64,000 bases of DNA. Origin: Candidatus Obscuribacter phosphatis. Its GTDB lineage: Bacteria > Cyanobacteriota > Vampirovibrionia > Obscuribacterales > Obscuribacteraceae. Shown here piece after piece: positions 32,754 to 42,540 of the stretch. The stretch spans positions 993,105-1,057,104 of the forward strand of contig MOYA01000001.1 of the NCBI GenBank assembly GCA_001899315.1. Reading direction: 5' to 3'. Both the position numbers and the translations under genes were made by a program. The notes beneath the pieces are model-generated. The model worked only from the letters and a program-made list of their open reading frames with translations, was not told where the DNA came from and ran no database searches. Numbering within the stretch: the stretch's first letter is position 1; each line of letters begins with the position of its first letter.

Positions 32754-34982
32754 TTGGCGGACCAAGGCTCCGGAAGACCACAGGATTTTACTAATCCAAA
32801 AGACTCTACTTTTCCCAAAGAGTCTACTAATCCCAATGCACCAGCTGATCCTAAAGATTTGACCGGTGTCAGTTCCGATGCGACCATTCCTGCCCAATCC
32901 CGAAAGCTCGATGAGAATCCGCGCCGCAGCTTGAGTGGTCGACTTGTTTACTTGCCTGGTGTTGTTGTTGGCAATGATTATATTTTAAATGATCTGCTCG
33001 GGCGAGGCGGCATGGGTGTCGTCTTTAGCGCGACCCACCGCATCATGGGCAAGAAATTTGCCCTCAAGCTCTTGGCGCCCGAGCTAATGACCGCCGAAAA
33101 TTGGCAGCGATTTCAGCGAGAGGCGCGCGCCCTTTCTCGCTTGAGTCATCCTTCAATCGTGCAAATCTACAACATGGGTATCGACAGAGATACGACGCCT
33201 TTCTATGTCATGGAATTGCTTGAAGGGGAGCCTCTCTCTGAGATAATCAAGACTAGCGGACCGCTGTCTGAGAATAATGCCCTTGCCTGCTTCACTGCAA
33301 TAGCCGAGGCTTTGGCGGTAGCCCATAAACAACAGATCATTCATCGCGACATAAAGCCGGCAAATATAGTAGTCAGTCGAGATGAAGCTGGAAAAATCGT
33401 CTTCAAGCTGGTTGATTTCGGTTTGGCGCGCCTTATCGACGAGAAGGAAAAGTCTCTTCTCAATGACGGAAGCCGAGACAAGCAGGCACTCACGGCTCTT
33501 GGTCAGGTCTTCGGCTCGCCATTTTATATGAGCCCTGAACAGTGCCGCGGTATTGATTTAGATAGCCGCACCGATATCTACTCTTTCGGTTGTAGTCTCT
33601 TCGAAGCTCTTACAGGGCAAGTACCGCTTGCCGGTGAGACGCCATATGAGACCTTTATTTTGCATCAATCCAAGGTCCCTCCAAGGTTGTCAGAGGTCTG
33701 TCCACAACTAGTCTTTTCAGAAGGTATTGAGCTTGCTGTCGCTAAGATGCTCGCCAAAACACCGTCTATGCGTTACCAATCGATGGATGAGATTTTGCAT
33801 GATTTCTCTCGAATTGGTGCAGGCAGGTCAATATTGGGTCAGACTAAGGAGAGTGGAAACTATGCCGGAAACAAGAACACTCAAGATGATTACGACTTTT
33901 CAGAGCCCGATCACTCGCCCGTCGGCAGCATTACAGACGCTTTAGAGTCAACACTCAAGAAAAGATTCCTCTTCAGTTTATTCATTTTATTTGTAGTAAT
34001 GCCGATGGTCTTTTTATGGAGACATTACTCCAAACCTGCTCCTACAAAGCACAAAAGAGAAGTGTCTGACCAGTTCGTCCCTTACTTGCCATCGCCAGAT
34101 GTTTCAGAAGTGAGAGCAAGGAATATAGCAAATAGGGTTTTTGCAGGCGCAGATAATAAGGCTGATCCAATTCCTTTCTCATTGCAATGTGAGAGATTTG
34201 GTGACAAACAAGCCAGACTGACCTGGCATGCTGACCTTAATGCACCACTTACCATCAGTTCTGTCGAGCATCGCGATAGAAAAAGAGAACTAGCGAATTC
34301 GACTATTCAGCTGGAGGTTCAGTTCCCAATTCGTATCGTGTTTAGACCAGATGAGACTGGTACAGAGTTTTTGCAAGTATTCCAAGAGGGAGAGGTGGGA
34401 GACCTGGAAGTGCGAGAAGTCTCTTCCGCTGCGGATTGGAAGAAACTACTTGATCGATTGAATAAGTGGCCGAAGTTGGACACGCTTCACTTCCGACAGT
34501 GCACTGTCGATCAGTCTTTCTACGATTTCTTATCGAGACGAAACCTGCACTTGCTTGAGCTTCATGGCGGCAATATAGATCTTGCCAAAGTTGCCCAAAT
34601 GCCATCTTTTATGAAGATAAATCAGCTATTTCTCACAGGATCTGAGAAGGCTACGAACAAGAGCATCCCTCCTGAGCTAATTGAGGCAATCAGGCGGTCG
34701 AAACAGATAAGGTCTTTGAAGTTTTGGACTACCGGCTTGACCATGCCTCAGTTGAAGAGAATGCTTACCAATCCATATGTTCGCATGTTGGAGGTAAATG
34801 GCTTGGCATGGAGTGACGCCGATATTTATTGGATTCTGAAAAGCGATAGGCTAACTCATTTGCGCTTAATTCGGTCAGACCTAAGTCAATCGCAGATTGA
34901 TTTTATCGAGAAGATCAGTCCTCAGAAATCAAAAGAGGGCATGAGAATTGATCTTTTAGAGCCAGAGAAACTCAAACCTTGA
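32754..34982 (+). CDS. Hanks-type Ser/Thr protein kinase with LRR-like ectodomain
   Basis: 742 residues. The start is TTG 32754 with GCGGAG about eight bases upstream; the ATG at 32748 is out of frame. Kinase domain (about 75-345): Gly loop LLGRGGMGVVFSA, Lys in FALKLL, catalytic loop HRDIKPANIV, VDFGLARL and the activation end SPFYMSPEQCRG. One transmembrane helix (LFSLFILFVVMPMVFLW, about 400) leads to a 320-residue extracytoplasmic domain whose last half has leucine-rich-like spacing (LHFRQCTVDQ, LLELHGGNID, LRLIRSDLSQ). A membrane receptor kinase is the natural reading. It follows the pilin operon, hinting at envelope sensing; that link is inference. Confidence 0.9.
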   Translation: MADQGSGRPQDFTNPKDSTFPKESTNPNAPADPKDLTGVSSDATIPAQSRKLDENPRRSLSGRLVYLPGVVVGNDYILNDLLGRGGMGVVFSATHRIMGKKFALKLLAPELMTAENWQRFQREARALSRLSHPSIVQIYNMGIDRDTTPFYVMELLEGEPLSEIIKTSGPLSENNALACFTAIAEALAVAHKQQIIHRDIKPANIVVSRDEAGKIVFKLVDFGLARLIDEKEKSLLNDGSRDKQALTALGQVFGSPFYMSPEQCRGIDLDSRTDIYSFGCSLFEALTGQVPLAGETPYETFILHQSKVPPRLSEVCPQLVFSEGIELAVAKMLAKTPSMRYQSMDEILHDFSRIGAGRSILGQTKESGNYAGNKNTQDDYDFSEPDHSPVGSITDALESTLKKRFLFSLFILFVVMPMVFLWRHYSKPAPTKHKREVSDQFVPYLPSPDVSEVRARNIANRVFAGADNKADPIPFSLQCERFGDKQARLTWHADLNAPLTISSVEHRDRKRELANSTIQLEVQFPIRIVFRPDETGTEFLQVFQEGEVGDLEVREVSSAADWKKLLDRLNKWPKLDTLHFRQCTVDQSFYDFLSRRNLHLLELHGGNIDLAKVAQMPSFMKINQLFLTGSEKATNKSIPPELIEAIRRSKQIRSLKFWTTGLTMPQLKRMLTNPYVRMLEVNGLAWSDADIYWILKSDRLTHLRLIRSDLSQSQIDFIEKISPQKSKEGMRIDLLEPEKLKP

Positions 34983-34992
34983 TCATTTCAAC

Positions 34993-35012
34993 AGCGGGAC
35001 CTTTGTCCCGCT
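34993..35012 (+). terminator. Hairpin after the kinase gene
   Basis: Perfect 8-bp GC-rich stem (AGCGGGAC/GTCCCGCT) with a CTTT loop ten bases after the stop codon. The following tract is C/T-rich instead of a U run. Confidence 0.6.
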
Positions 35013-35148
35013 CTCTCGGTAGTCAAGCGACCTTCGTACCAAAACATTGCCATTGAAGGCTTTCTTGATGCCTTAGGCGCCCAGTCGGCACCTGATCAAT
35101 TAAAATAGCTGAGCTTATTAAGCGCGATTGTTTCTTTGTTGAGGCTCT

Positions 35149-36780
35149 ATGTGGGAAAAGTTCTTTAGAATAGCGGAAAGACAGTTTCAGTCGGGAAAGC
35201 TGAAAACCGTTGAAGGGCACTTAGTTAAGGCTCTGGAAGCCGCTAAAAAAGCCGATGACAAGAAGGGGATTGCCGAGTCGCTTTCACTTTATGCCAGACT
35301 TTGTATGGAAACCCAGAGCGGGCGAGCCGACGAGATGATTGCCGCCAGTGTGGAAGCCATGGCCGAGGCTTATGGGCGCGAGAGTGAGCAGTATGCAGAT
35401 GAGCTGGAAGTGAGGGCTGTCTGGCTTGAACATGCTGATCAGCCAGAACTGGCTGAGTCGCTTATGCTTGAAGCCGAAGGCATAAACAAAGCCTTGAAGA
35501 AGCCGGAGCGTCTAATTGACACTACAGCTGACTTTGTCGAGTTCTATTTTGATACAAAGCAGTTTGAAAAGGCTTTGGCTAAACAGATGGAGCTAGTTGC
35601 TTTGATCAAGACTCATTACGGCGCAGTCAGTGCCGAAATGGGCGAGGAAATTTGGCGCTATGTGCGCAATTTGATTGCTTGCGGCCGCAAAGCCGAGGCC
35701 TTGGATTTTCTCAAGACCATTGGTGGTCCAGAGTCTTGGGTCGAAGAAGCAGCGATGGAAGAGTCTCACGAATGTGAGCACGTGCACGAACATGAACATG
35801 AACATGAACATGAACATGATCATGAACACGGACCTAGCTGCGATCAGGAGCATGGCACTATCGAAAAGGTAAGTATTAGTACCGGTGCCAAAAAACATGA
35901 ACACAAGCCTGAACATGAATATGAGCACGAGCACGGACCCAACTGCGATCACGATCATGATCACGATCACGACCACGACGAGCACAAAGAAGAAATCGGT
36001 AAATGCAGTGAGGAAGTGAAATCTCTAGTCGATGCAATGGAGTCGGCTTTGGCTGAATCTTCCCAAGGTACTTCGCAGGCTGACATCGAAAAACGTATAG
36101 GCATTGTTCAGTCCTATACAGAAAAGATTCGCGCTCAAATAGACTCTGAGATTGCCGCTCTCGATAAGAATGGCCCATTCTTTGAGTTGCAAGTCTATCT
36201 GAAAGAGATGCCGATGCTCTCGCTCAAAGTCTTTCTGGTCTTAGAATTGCGCGCTCTCTGGCTTAAGAGTCGCAACCTTGATGAGCTTAAGAAAATAGCC
36301 GACATACTGCGCGAATGCGCTCTGCGACCCGAAATGGCACGGGCTCAGTATTATCTGGTAATTACTTTGCTCGACTTGCTCAATGCCGGAGAGCCGGTTC
36401 TGAAGGAGTTCGACGAATTCTTGGCTGAGAACATTCCTGAGTGCGTCGTTTCTATGTATAGTCGCGCGCTCAGGCTCTTGCATGCCGGAGAGAACAAAGA
36501 AGCACGTGAAATCCTGACCCGGGCGGTTGCTTTTAATCCGCTCGTGGTCAAGTTCTTGTTTGATTCGGCCAATATGCAAGACTTTAAGCCGACTGACGAA
36601 GATAGCGCCAATGCCTTTATCGATGCCATCAACTATACCCAGGTGGCCGCTCATCAGTGGGATGATTTCAAAGGTGCTTCCGAGCTGCTTAAAGAGGCAA
36701 TCGAAAGAGTCAATCCTAAGAGTCTGAGAAAGGAATTGCAATCGTATATCGAAGGCAGTATCGAACAGCGTATAGGATAG
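35149..36780 (+). CDS. TPR-like protein with His-rich metal-binding insert
   Basis: 543 residues, no signal peptide, so cytoplasmic. Helical repeats fill the N-terminal (about 1-185) and C-terminal (about 290-540) parts, TPR-like with pairs of helices such as FFRIAERQFQSGKLKTVEGH. Between them (about residues 205-282) is an insert of alternating Glu-His and Asp-His with a Cys near each cluster (GPSCDQEH and GPNCDHDH). Such runs bind Ni, Zn or Co loosely and act as metal stores or sensors in other proteins. The insert has two related halves, each ending in GP(S/N)CD. It lies between a Ser/Thr kinase and a repeat-rich membrane protein. ATG follows GAGGCTCT. Confidence 0.75.
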   Translation: MWEKFFRIAERQFQSGKLKTVEGHLVKALEAAKKADDKKGIAESLSLYARLCMETQSGRADEMIAASVEAMAEAYGRESEQYADELEVRAVWLEHADQPELAESLMLEAEGINKALKKPERLIDTTADFVEFYFDTKQFEKALAKQMELVALIKTHYGAVSAEMGEEIWRYVRNLIACGRKAEALDFLKTIGGPESWVEEAAMEESHECEHVHEHEHEHEHEHDHEHGPSCDQEHGTIEKVSISTGAKKHEHKPEHEYEHEHGPNCDHDHDHDHDHDEHKEEIGKCSEEVKSLVDAMESALAESSQGTSQADIEKRIGIVQSYTEKIRAQIDSEIAALDKNGPFFELQVYLKEMPMLSLKVFLVLELRALWLKSRNLDELKKIADILRECALRPEMARAQYYLVITLLDLLNAGEPVLKEFDEFLAENIPECVVSMYSRALRLLHAGENKEAREILTRAVAFNPLVVKFLFDSANMQDFKPTDEDSANAFIDAINYTQVAAHQWDDFKGASELLKEAIERVNPKSLRKELQSYIEGSIEQRIG

Positions 36781-36828
36781 AGCTGAGTCGGCAACATTTG
36801 GCAGTTTGCAAGCTTTTTGCTAAATTAG

Positions 36829-39213
36829 TTGTGTAAACCTGGTATCAAAAGCCCCCCCTTTTACTTGGTTCGGTCACAAGAATTGCCCCTTAGCCCTGAA
36901 ACAGTTTTATTGCAGCAAGCCCGCGAGGCTTTTGAGCGGGCTGATGCCGTTCGGGCTGAGCAGTGTTATGCCGCCTTGATGAAGGTGCTCAAGGAGGATG
37001 ACCCCTATTATGCCGAGTGTCTGGAATGTCTTGTTGTCATAAAGAAAGAGACAGGCGACTTTTATGGTGCCCTGGAATATAATCGCCGACTGGTAAAACT
37101 AGGCGAGGTATTGCTTGGTGTCGATCATCCCGGGGTGAAGCAGTGGCAGTTGGAACTGGCTCAACTGGAAGAGAAAGTTAGGTCTAAACGCGCAGCAGTC
37201 GGACTAGACGACGATACTGATAATGGTGGCGCTCAGTCTTCCTTCTCTAGTCAAAATTCCACTCAGAATTGGTCTGGGAGTGTTGAATCTAGTCAGGGTG
37301 CCGGTGCGGGTTCAGGGCATGCTCAAGCAGCGAAGCCCCCTTTATCGGCTCTCAATTTTGCCAGTCTGCCGACGCCGGACAATCAAGATAAGACCGTCAT
37401 CTGGCAAGGTGGTTCTATGGCTGCCGATCCGCTCTCTGGTTTTTCGGCACAGTCTCAAACTAGTTCTCAGCGCCAACAGGCAGCACAGTCAAATACTTCG
37501 GCAGGCCAGTATTCAACCCAGAGTCAGTTTTCAACTCAGAGCCAGTTCTCAACCCAGAGTCAAAAGACTGGTCAGGGCTCTAGCTTTCAGCAGAGCCAGT
37601 ATGCCACCCAGAGTCAGATTAACACCGGTGAGCGAAAAGAGGGGCAATCTCAATCGGGGCAGATGGTGCGTCGCCCTGCTCGAACTGAACGCAATAAGAC
37701 TTTTGCAGATCGCGATTCTGAAGAAGATGATGTCGAAAAACTCTCTGGCGAAGTGTATGTCTCTGCCGATGGTGAAGATGAAGGTTCTCGTCCTCGCAAG
37801 TTCAAACTCAGCGAGCAAGATATTAGAGACCGTCAGCAAATGCATTCCAGACAAATTCGGGAACGCAACGACAGTGTCGTCAAAGCTGTGCTCGTCTGTT
37901 TGACCACAGGTGTTTTGGTATCAGCGCTCTATTATCTTTGGCTGCCTTTTTCTACGCCCTTACAAAATTTTTCTACCGCTAAGTTGCGGCAGTCGGCTGA
38001 CGGTAAGCGCACAATGCGTTTCAAGACAAATAAAGAGCTAATCTATAAATTTGACGCTCAACCGACAAACTTTGGTTATTCAGTTTTCGGCTTTGGTTTC
38101 GACGAATATTTGCGTTCTATACCATCTTCTGTATTCAACAAAGAGTTCTGGATACTAGACCGCGGTGTCGAGCGTGGTCGCGACATGGTCGACGAAGACG
38201 GGACCTTCCTCTTTGAAGAGAAAAGCCCTCTGGCAAACCATGTGGCCAATATCCAAAAGCTCGGCTATCTCTCTAGACTTTTCTTTAATCGCAACAAGAC
38301 TTACCCTGCCGCACTTAGTGATTTGAAGACAGTTGATTCGCTAGAAAGCACAGAAAATACGAACAGTACAAACAGTACGAACAGTAAAGACAATACAGAC
38401 GGTACTGACCCTAAGGGCGGTGCCCCTGAGATTAGTCAAAGTTCTGGTCAAGATTCTGGTCAAGATCTTGGTAGCTCTAATTCTAGCTCAAGCGGCGAGA
38501 CAGGTGGCTCTTCGGTAACTAGCGAGGGGGCTTCTTCCGATACCGGCTCTACAGACGCTTCATCAGAAGGTAGTGATGAGAACCAACTAGAGCCCGGGAT
38601 AAGTCAGGACAGCTATACTGTCTTTAATGCTTATACCAAGCGAAAATATATGCCGCGTTACATGGCTTACGACATCAATGTTGACGACGGCAAAGAAGAG
38701 TCTTCTCTAAACAGCGAATTAGAGAGATTGAGTAAGGGTGGACTTTTCCCTGGCGAAAAGTCGCCTGAAGTATGTGGCATTAGTGGATGTTTTTACAAAA
38801 TCAAGAGTACAAAGCGCACCATTAATGCCATTGTCTTTAGAGGCACAACTCTTGATGGTGATTTTGTGCGAGGCACCGGCGCCAACGCCGTCTATTTAGA
38901 CATCAGCGTCGACGGACAAAGTCGCGACCCAGTCGACAAAACCTCGCCTCTGGCCCGCGCCTTTATGGGGCTTGGACCGCGTTTTCAGTTGCGCCCCAAC
39001 TATTTCTGTATTTTGCAATATGATCAGCCTTTGGCTTTGCCTTTGTGGCTTTTGCGCTTGCGTACCATATTGCCGGCTATTTTGCTTGCAGCCGTATTTG
39101 CTGGGCTTGGGCACATATCGCTAGTGAAGCGCAATCAGTACATTGGTTATGGTATGGGCGGGCTTTGTCTAGTCACTGCCTTGCTTTCTTTTCTCAATGC
39201 TATTTTCCCTTAA
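36829..39213 (+). CDS. Repeat-rich membrane protein with TPR-like N-terminus
   Basis: 794 residues if read from TTG 36829; several later TTG codons are possible and the true start is uncertain. N-terminal residues about 20-115 are TPR-like (LLQQAREAFERADAVRAEQC). A Gln/Ser-rich region follows, with 18-nt repeats coding STQSQF (about 37505-37565). A membrane helix (VLVCLTTGVLVSALYYLW) and an extracytoplasmic domain of about 340 residues come next, holding a 9-nt repeat coding Asn-Ser-Thr (about 38353-38393). Two helices at the C-terminus (ILPAILLAAVFAGLG and YGMGGLCLVTALLSFLNAI) end the protein. No family recognised. Confidence 0.6.
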   Translation: MCKPGIKSPPFYLVRSQELPLSPETVLLQQAREAFERADAVRAEQCYAALMKVLKEDDPYYAECLECLVVIKKETGDFYGALEYNRRLVKLGEVLLGVDHPGVKQWQLELAQLEEKVRSKRAAVGLDDDTDNGGAQSSFSSQNSTQNWSGSVESSQGAGAGSGHAQAAKPPLSALNFASLPTPDNQDKTVIWQGGSMAADPLSGFSAQSQTSSQRQQAAQSNTSAGQYSTQSQFSTQSQFSTQSQKTGQGSSFQQSQYATQSQINTGERKEGQSQSGQMVRRPARTERNKTFADRDSEEDDVEKLSGEVYVSADGEDEGSRPRKFKLSEQDIRDRQQMHSRQIRERNDSVVKAVLVCLTTGVLVSALYYLWLPFSTPLQNFSTAKLRQSADGKRTMRFKTNKELIYKFDAQPTNFGYSVFGFGFDEYLRSIPSSVFNKEFWILDRGVERGRDMVDEDGTFLFEEKSPLANHVANIQKLGYLSRLFFNRNKTYPAALSDLKTVDSLESTENTNSTNSTNSKDNTDGTDPKGGAPEISQSSGQDSGQDLGSSNSSSSGETGGSSVTSEGASSDTGSTDASSEGSDENQLEPGISQDSYTVFNAYTKRKYMPRYMAYDINVDDGKEESSLNSELERLSKGGLFPGEKSPEVCGISGCFYKIKSTKRTINAIVFRGTTLDGDFVRGTGANAVYLDISVDGQSRDPVDKTSPLARAFMGLGPRFQLRPNYFCILQYDQPLALPLWLLRLRTILPAILLAAVFAGLGHISLVKRNQYIGYGMGGLCLVTALLSFLNAIFP

Positions 39214-39282
39214 TTCAAATTGAGCTTGAGTTCGTCTCTGCTTGCCTCTTTGTCTTAAGTCAAAGAACCGGTTTTGGCTGCT

Positions 39283-41121
39283 TTATTTCGGTGGTGGCAA
39301 AAAGAAGGGCAACTTCGATTTGTCTCTTGCTGCTGGCTGTGCACGGTTTAGACTTGGCTCGGCTTTATTATTTTGAGCAGAGTTTAGTTCTTTTTTCAGA
39401 GGCGGCGGCACAAAAAGCGGTGGTTTCATATACTGCACTTCTTTTGCCAGAGGCGGCGGCAGAAAGACCGGAGGCTTCAAGGTCTTTGTATCAACCGGGG
39501 CAGGCGGTAAAAATGCCGGTGGCGGTAAATAGGTTATGTTTAACGGTTTGACTGTTTTGTTTAGACTGGCTGTAATAATCGGCTTGTCTTTGTAAATCAG
39601 GGCGAGTGTATTTCTGTCGCGGGCGGTCGGTTTGCCGGTTTGCTTGCAAGAAGAGCCGAAATACATAATGTCGCTCACTGCTGTGGAATGGTCCAAACCT
39701 AAGCTATGGCCAATTTCGTGCATGGTTATCGTGGCGCATTCGCCGTCTCTTACAGGCTTTTGGTCAAAAGGATTGATTGTGGTGACAGCCACTTTGGCCG
39801 AGAGTATTTCAGCCTTATCGCTCTTTATGTCGGTGATACCGGCTTTTAATCTGGTTCTGCCGTTTTCACTCATGCCCAAAGTGGAATTGGAAAAACTTAC
39901 TGAAATGTCGGCTGATTGAGGGTTATCGACCAACTTGTAAGAGAGTTTGGGGCAAACCGAGCACCAAGTGTCTAGGGCATGGATGGTAAAGTCCCGATAG
40001 ATTGGCTTATAGCCGCTTTGGCTTGTGCCACTTTTGATATAGACCTTGAGCGGCATTTTTGCTGCCGGCCAACTGGGCACCACACCGTTTTCCATACAGC
40101 TTTCCAGATAATCGGCTTTCTTATCGAGCCCTGGCTTTTGCTTGCCCAGATCGTCCCTTAATTCGGCAATGAAAACTTCTGCCTTTTGTCGATTCTGGGC
40201 ATTTGTCTCCAACTGAGTATAGCGAGTCAACCAGTTTATTGCTTCCTGAAAATTCCCTAGGTCTTGATAGGCTAGACCAATTGTGTAGACTGTATTTGCC
40301 TGATTTTGTGGAAGCGCTTGATTGCTTTGATTCGGTTGAAAATTCAGAGCTTTCTTACCCTCTTCTATCGCTCTTTCCGATTCACCAAGTTCTCTCAGTA
40401 CATAAGCCAGGTTGCCGTGTACAGTACTAGAATAGGTTGAGGGGTCAAAACGGGCGGCACTGGTTAGATGCTTCTTGGCTGCGGAGAGGTTGTTTGCCGC
40501 TAGAGCGCGTTCGGCAAGCTTTAGATAGCCGAAGGCACCGACTTGGGTAAGCAAATTACTCGCTTCTTGTTTCAGGATCGGGTCGGCGCCTGGCTGTTTC
40601 TGGGCTTCCTCCAGTCCCTTGATTGCTTCTTCTAAATTACCGCTTTCATAGTTGATCAAAGCAATGTCATAAGTACTGTTCTTGTAGGTTGGGTCTAGCT
40701 TTGCCGCTTTCTTCAACTCGGCGATAGCCCCTTGAAAGTCCTTTTGGGCCTTGAGGCAGGCAGATAGCTGTCTGTGCAAATAACCAGAATAGGCAGTCGG
40801 GTCGCAACTTATGCCGCTTTGCGCCAGCTGAGCGGCTTCGCTATAGCTACCGGCGCCCAAAAGTTTATTGACTCTCTGACAGGCATCATAGGCTTGTCTT
40901 TCCTTCTCATAATCGCTTGTTTTATTGCCTCCGTTCGAAACGGCTTGGGCAATGAGATTATTCGTTTCTTTGTTTTTAGGGGCAAGTTCTTTTGATTCAA
41001 ATTCTTGTGCCGTCGCCTCGTTTGGGCACTGCCACAACGAAAGGGACAAAATTGAAACTAGAAAAAGAAAGAAACTTGAAGTGAGTTTGCGCGAAATTAT
41101 TAGCAGGATTCTTTCTTTCAA
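39283..41121 (-). CDS. Secreted TPR protein with matrixin-type metalloprotease domain
   Basis: 612 residues with a signal peptide (basic start, hydrophobic to about 33, cleavage near ATA-QE). TPR repeats occupy about 70-310. The protease domain is about 345-520: the zinc motif TMHEIGHSLGLDH (HExxHxxGxxH) followed by the Met-turn DIMYFGS identify a matrixin-like metzincin. The C-terminal 90 residues are proline-rich with repeats of PPxFLPPP (bases about 39285-39525), which could bind another envelope partner. It is secreted and probably degrades extracellular or surface protein. Divergent from the gene at 41278, with a shared upstream region. Confidence 0.87.
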   Translation of the reverse strand: MKERILLIISRKLTSSFFLFLVSILSLSLWQCPNEATAQEFESKELAPKNKETNNLIAQAVSNGGNKTSDYEKERQAYDACQRVNKLLGAGSYSEAAQLAQSGISCDPTAYSGYLHRQLSACLKAQKDFQGAIAELKKAAKLDPTYKNSTYDIALINYESGNLEEAIKGLEEAQKQPGADPILKQEASNLLTQVGAFGYLKLAERALAANNLSAAKKHLTSAARFDPSTYSSTVHGNLAYVLRELGESERAIEEGKKALNFQPNQSNQALPQNQANTVYTIGLAYQDLGNFQEAINWLTRYTQLETNAQNRQKAEVFIAELRDDLGKQKPGLDKKADYLESCMENGVVPSWPAAKMPLKVYIKSGTSQSGYKPIYRDFTIHALDTWCSVCPKLSYKLVDNPQSADISVSFSNSTLGMSENGRTRLKAGITDIKSDKAEILSAKVAVTTINPFDQKPVRDGECATITMHEIGHSLGLDHSTAVSDIMYFGSSCKQTGKPTARDRNTLALIYKDKPIITASLNKTVKPLNITYLPPPAFLPPAPVDTKTLKPPVFLPPPLAKEVQYMKPPLFVPPPLKKELNSAQNNKAEPSLNRAQPAARDKSKLPFFLPPPK

Positions 41122-41253
41122 CTGTCAAAACCAGGTTCTATAAATATAAGTGCCAACATATATGCCCCCATAAGAATTAGGGTAAACACTATCTCTATTT
41201 GAAGTCTAAGCTTTCTAAAATGCTTTAGGTGAGTGACCCTTGGGTAAGAATTC

Positions 41254-41272
41254 AAAGACGAGAGGAGTCTTT
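41254..41272 (+). promoter_or_regulatory. Hairpin holding the ribosome site of the 41278 gene
   Basis: AAAGAC (41254-41259) pairs with GTCTTT (41267-41272), with the Shine-Dalgarno AGAGGAG mostly in the loop. The structure could set translation level; no ligand-binding element is evident. Confidence 0.35.
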
Positions 41273-41277
41273 AATCT

Positions 41278-41973
41278 ATGGCTGATAAGAATACTGGGGC
41301 TGATAAGATCACTGGCAAAACTGTACTTGGGGCTCTTTCCGACTTTCTAATCATCTGTCTGATGGTTGGTGGCGCCGGTTTCGGCGGCTATTATGTGGGC
41401 ATGAATCAGAGATTAGCGCCGGTGGTATTGGTGCCTCCAGGCACGGCCGGCGCAAGATCAGAACCCAGCGCCGCACCGGCGCCAAATAACAAACCAGCTG
41501 GGTCTGATGCCACCCATGACGGGGGCGGCGAAAATACCGGCAAGAAAGACGGGGCGGCGGCAGCCGCCTCTCTTCACGGCACCGAAGCCGCTGCGCAAAA
41601 GAAATCTAATGCTGTCGATAAGAACGCCAAGATGCGCTATTGGCTAATTTCTTCCGGGGAAGATTATTGCGGCTATTCGGTCACCGTTAATGTGAATAAC
41701 AATCCGGTCGATTCCTTTTTCGGTCCAGATAAGATAGTAGAGGTGACCAAGCTCGTCAAACCTGGCGAGAATCAGGTGAGGTTCGAGGCAAAAGCCCTCG
41801 GCGAGCAGTACAACAAGCATACCGGGGATGCGGCTTATGCCGTCACTGTCAAACTTGTTAAGGGCACTCATATGCAGGACAACTTCGCCGCCAAAGATGT
41901 CTTGATGAGCTATAGTCGCAATGCTTCCGAAACTCAGGACTTCAACGACGTAACGAACTTCAAGGTCGAATAG
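41278..41973 (+). CDS. Membrane-anchored protein of unknown function
   Basis: 231 residues. Polar N-terminus, a helix (LSDFLIICLMVGGAGFGGYYVG, about 18-42), then an Ala/Gly/Pro-rich linker and a C-terminal domain of about 110 residues with a strand-rich pattern (YCGYSVTVNVNNNPVDSFFG, VKPGENQVRFEAKALG). The latter looks like a beta-sandwich with no catalytic motif. The next gene begins nine bases after its stop, and a Ser/Thr kinase follows in turn, so 41278-44559 may be one operon. I do not recognise the family. Confidence 0.6.
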   Translation: MADKNTGADKITGKTVLGALSDFLIICLMVGGAGFGGYYVGMNQRLAPVVLVPPGTAGARSEPSAAPAPNNKPAGSDATHDGGGENTGKKDGAAAAASLHGTEAAAQKKSNAVDKNAKMRYWLISSGEDYCGYSVTVNVNNNPVDSFFGPDKIVEVTKLVKPGENQVRFEAKALGEQYNKHTGDAAYAVTVKLVKGTHMQDNFAAKDVLMSYSRNASETQDFNDVTNFKVE

Positions 41974-41982
41974 AGAAAAGCA

Positions 41983-42528
41983 ATGAAAGCCAAAGCCTTA
42001 TTCATAACTTGCTTAATGACGGTGGATGCTTTCTTCATCGGCTTTGCCTATAGTTTCAACACACATCCTGTCCTAATTGAAGATCCTAGCTTGCCCGCTA
42101 AGCAAGTAAGTAAAAGTAGTAACAGAAGTGATAGCAGTACTGGCAGAAGTACTGGTAGCAGTAGTGATACTACAGAGAGTGGCTCAGCCAAGAGTGCCGC
42201 CCCCAATAAGTCTAAGCTAGAAAAGGCTGACTTGGCTAAATCTAAGCTGGTCAAAAAAGACGGGGGCAAGGCTCCTGCCGGCGCAGCTGTTCAAGAGGGG
42301 AAGGGACTTTCTCAACCAGCTTCTATGTCGCAGAAAACTAAAGCTGAAGCTAAAGCTAAAGCTGAAAAGGGCAGCTCCGGCAAGGTTGAAAAGAAAGATA
42401 AGCCAGGCAAGAAGAATCTTGATAAAGGGAAATCGCCTGAGAAAACGGGTATGTTGCCGGAATCTCAAACGATAGGAGAGAGTTCTGGGCTGCGAAAGCT
42501 TCCTTTGGGAAGCTTCTTGTCGGCATAG
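41983..42528 (+). CDS. Lys/Ser-rich secreted or anchored protein
   Basis: 181 residues. A hydrophobic segment (ALFITCLMTVDAFFIGFAY) at the N-terminus acts as signal or anchor. The rest is low complexity, first Ser/Gly/Thr repeats (bases about 42115-42180) and then Lys/Ala-rich charged sequence, including KAEAKAKAEKG. There is no fold or family I can name, and intrinsic disorder is likely. It lies 12 bases before the next kinase gene and is probably cotranscribed with it. Confidence 0.55.
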   Translation: MKAKALFITCLMTVDAFFIGFAYSFNTHPVLIEDPSLPAKQVSKSSNRSDSSTGRSTGSSSDTTESGSAKSAAPNKSKLEKADLAKSKLVKKDGGKAPAGAAVQEGKGLSQPASMSQKTKAEAKAKAEKGSSGKVEKKDKPGKKNLDKGKSPEKTGMLPESQTIGESSGLRKLPLGSFLSA

Positions 42529-42540
42529 AGCGGTTCGCGC

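Noticed and set aside
35593-35985. Antisense gene coding a Met/Phe/Val-rich protein
   Set aside because: It is the complement of the His-rich insert, and its composition follows from the GAA/CAT repeat. The plus-strand gene fits its neighbours.
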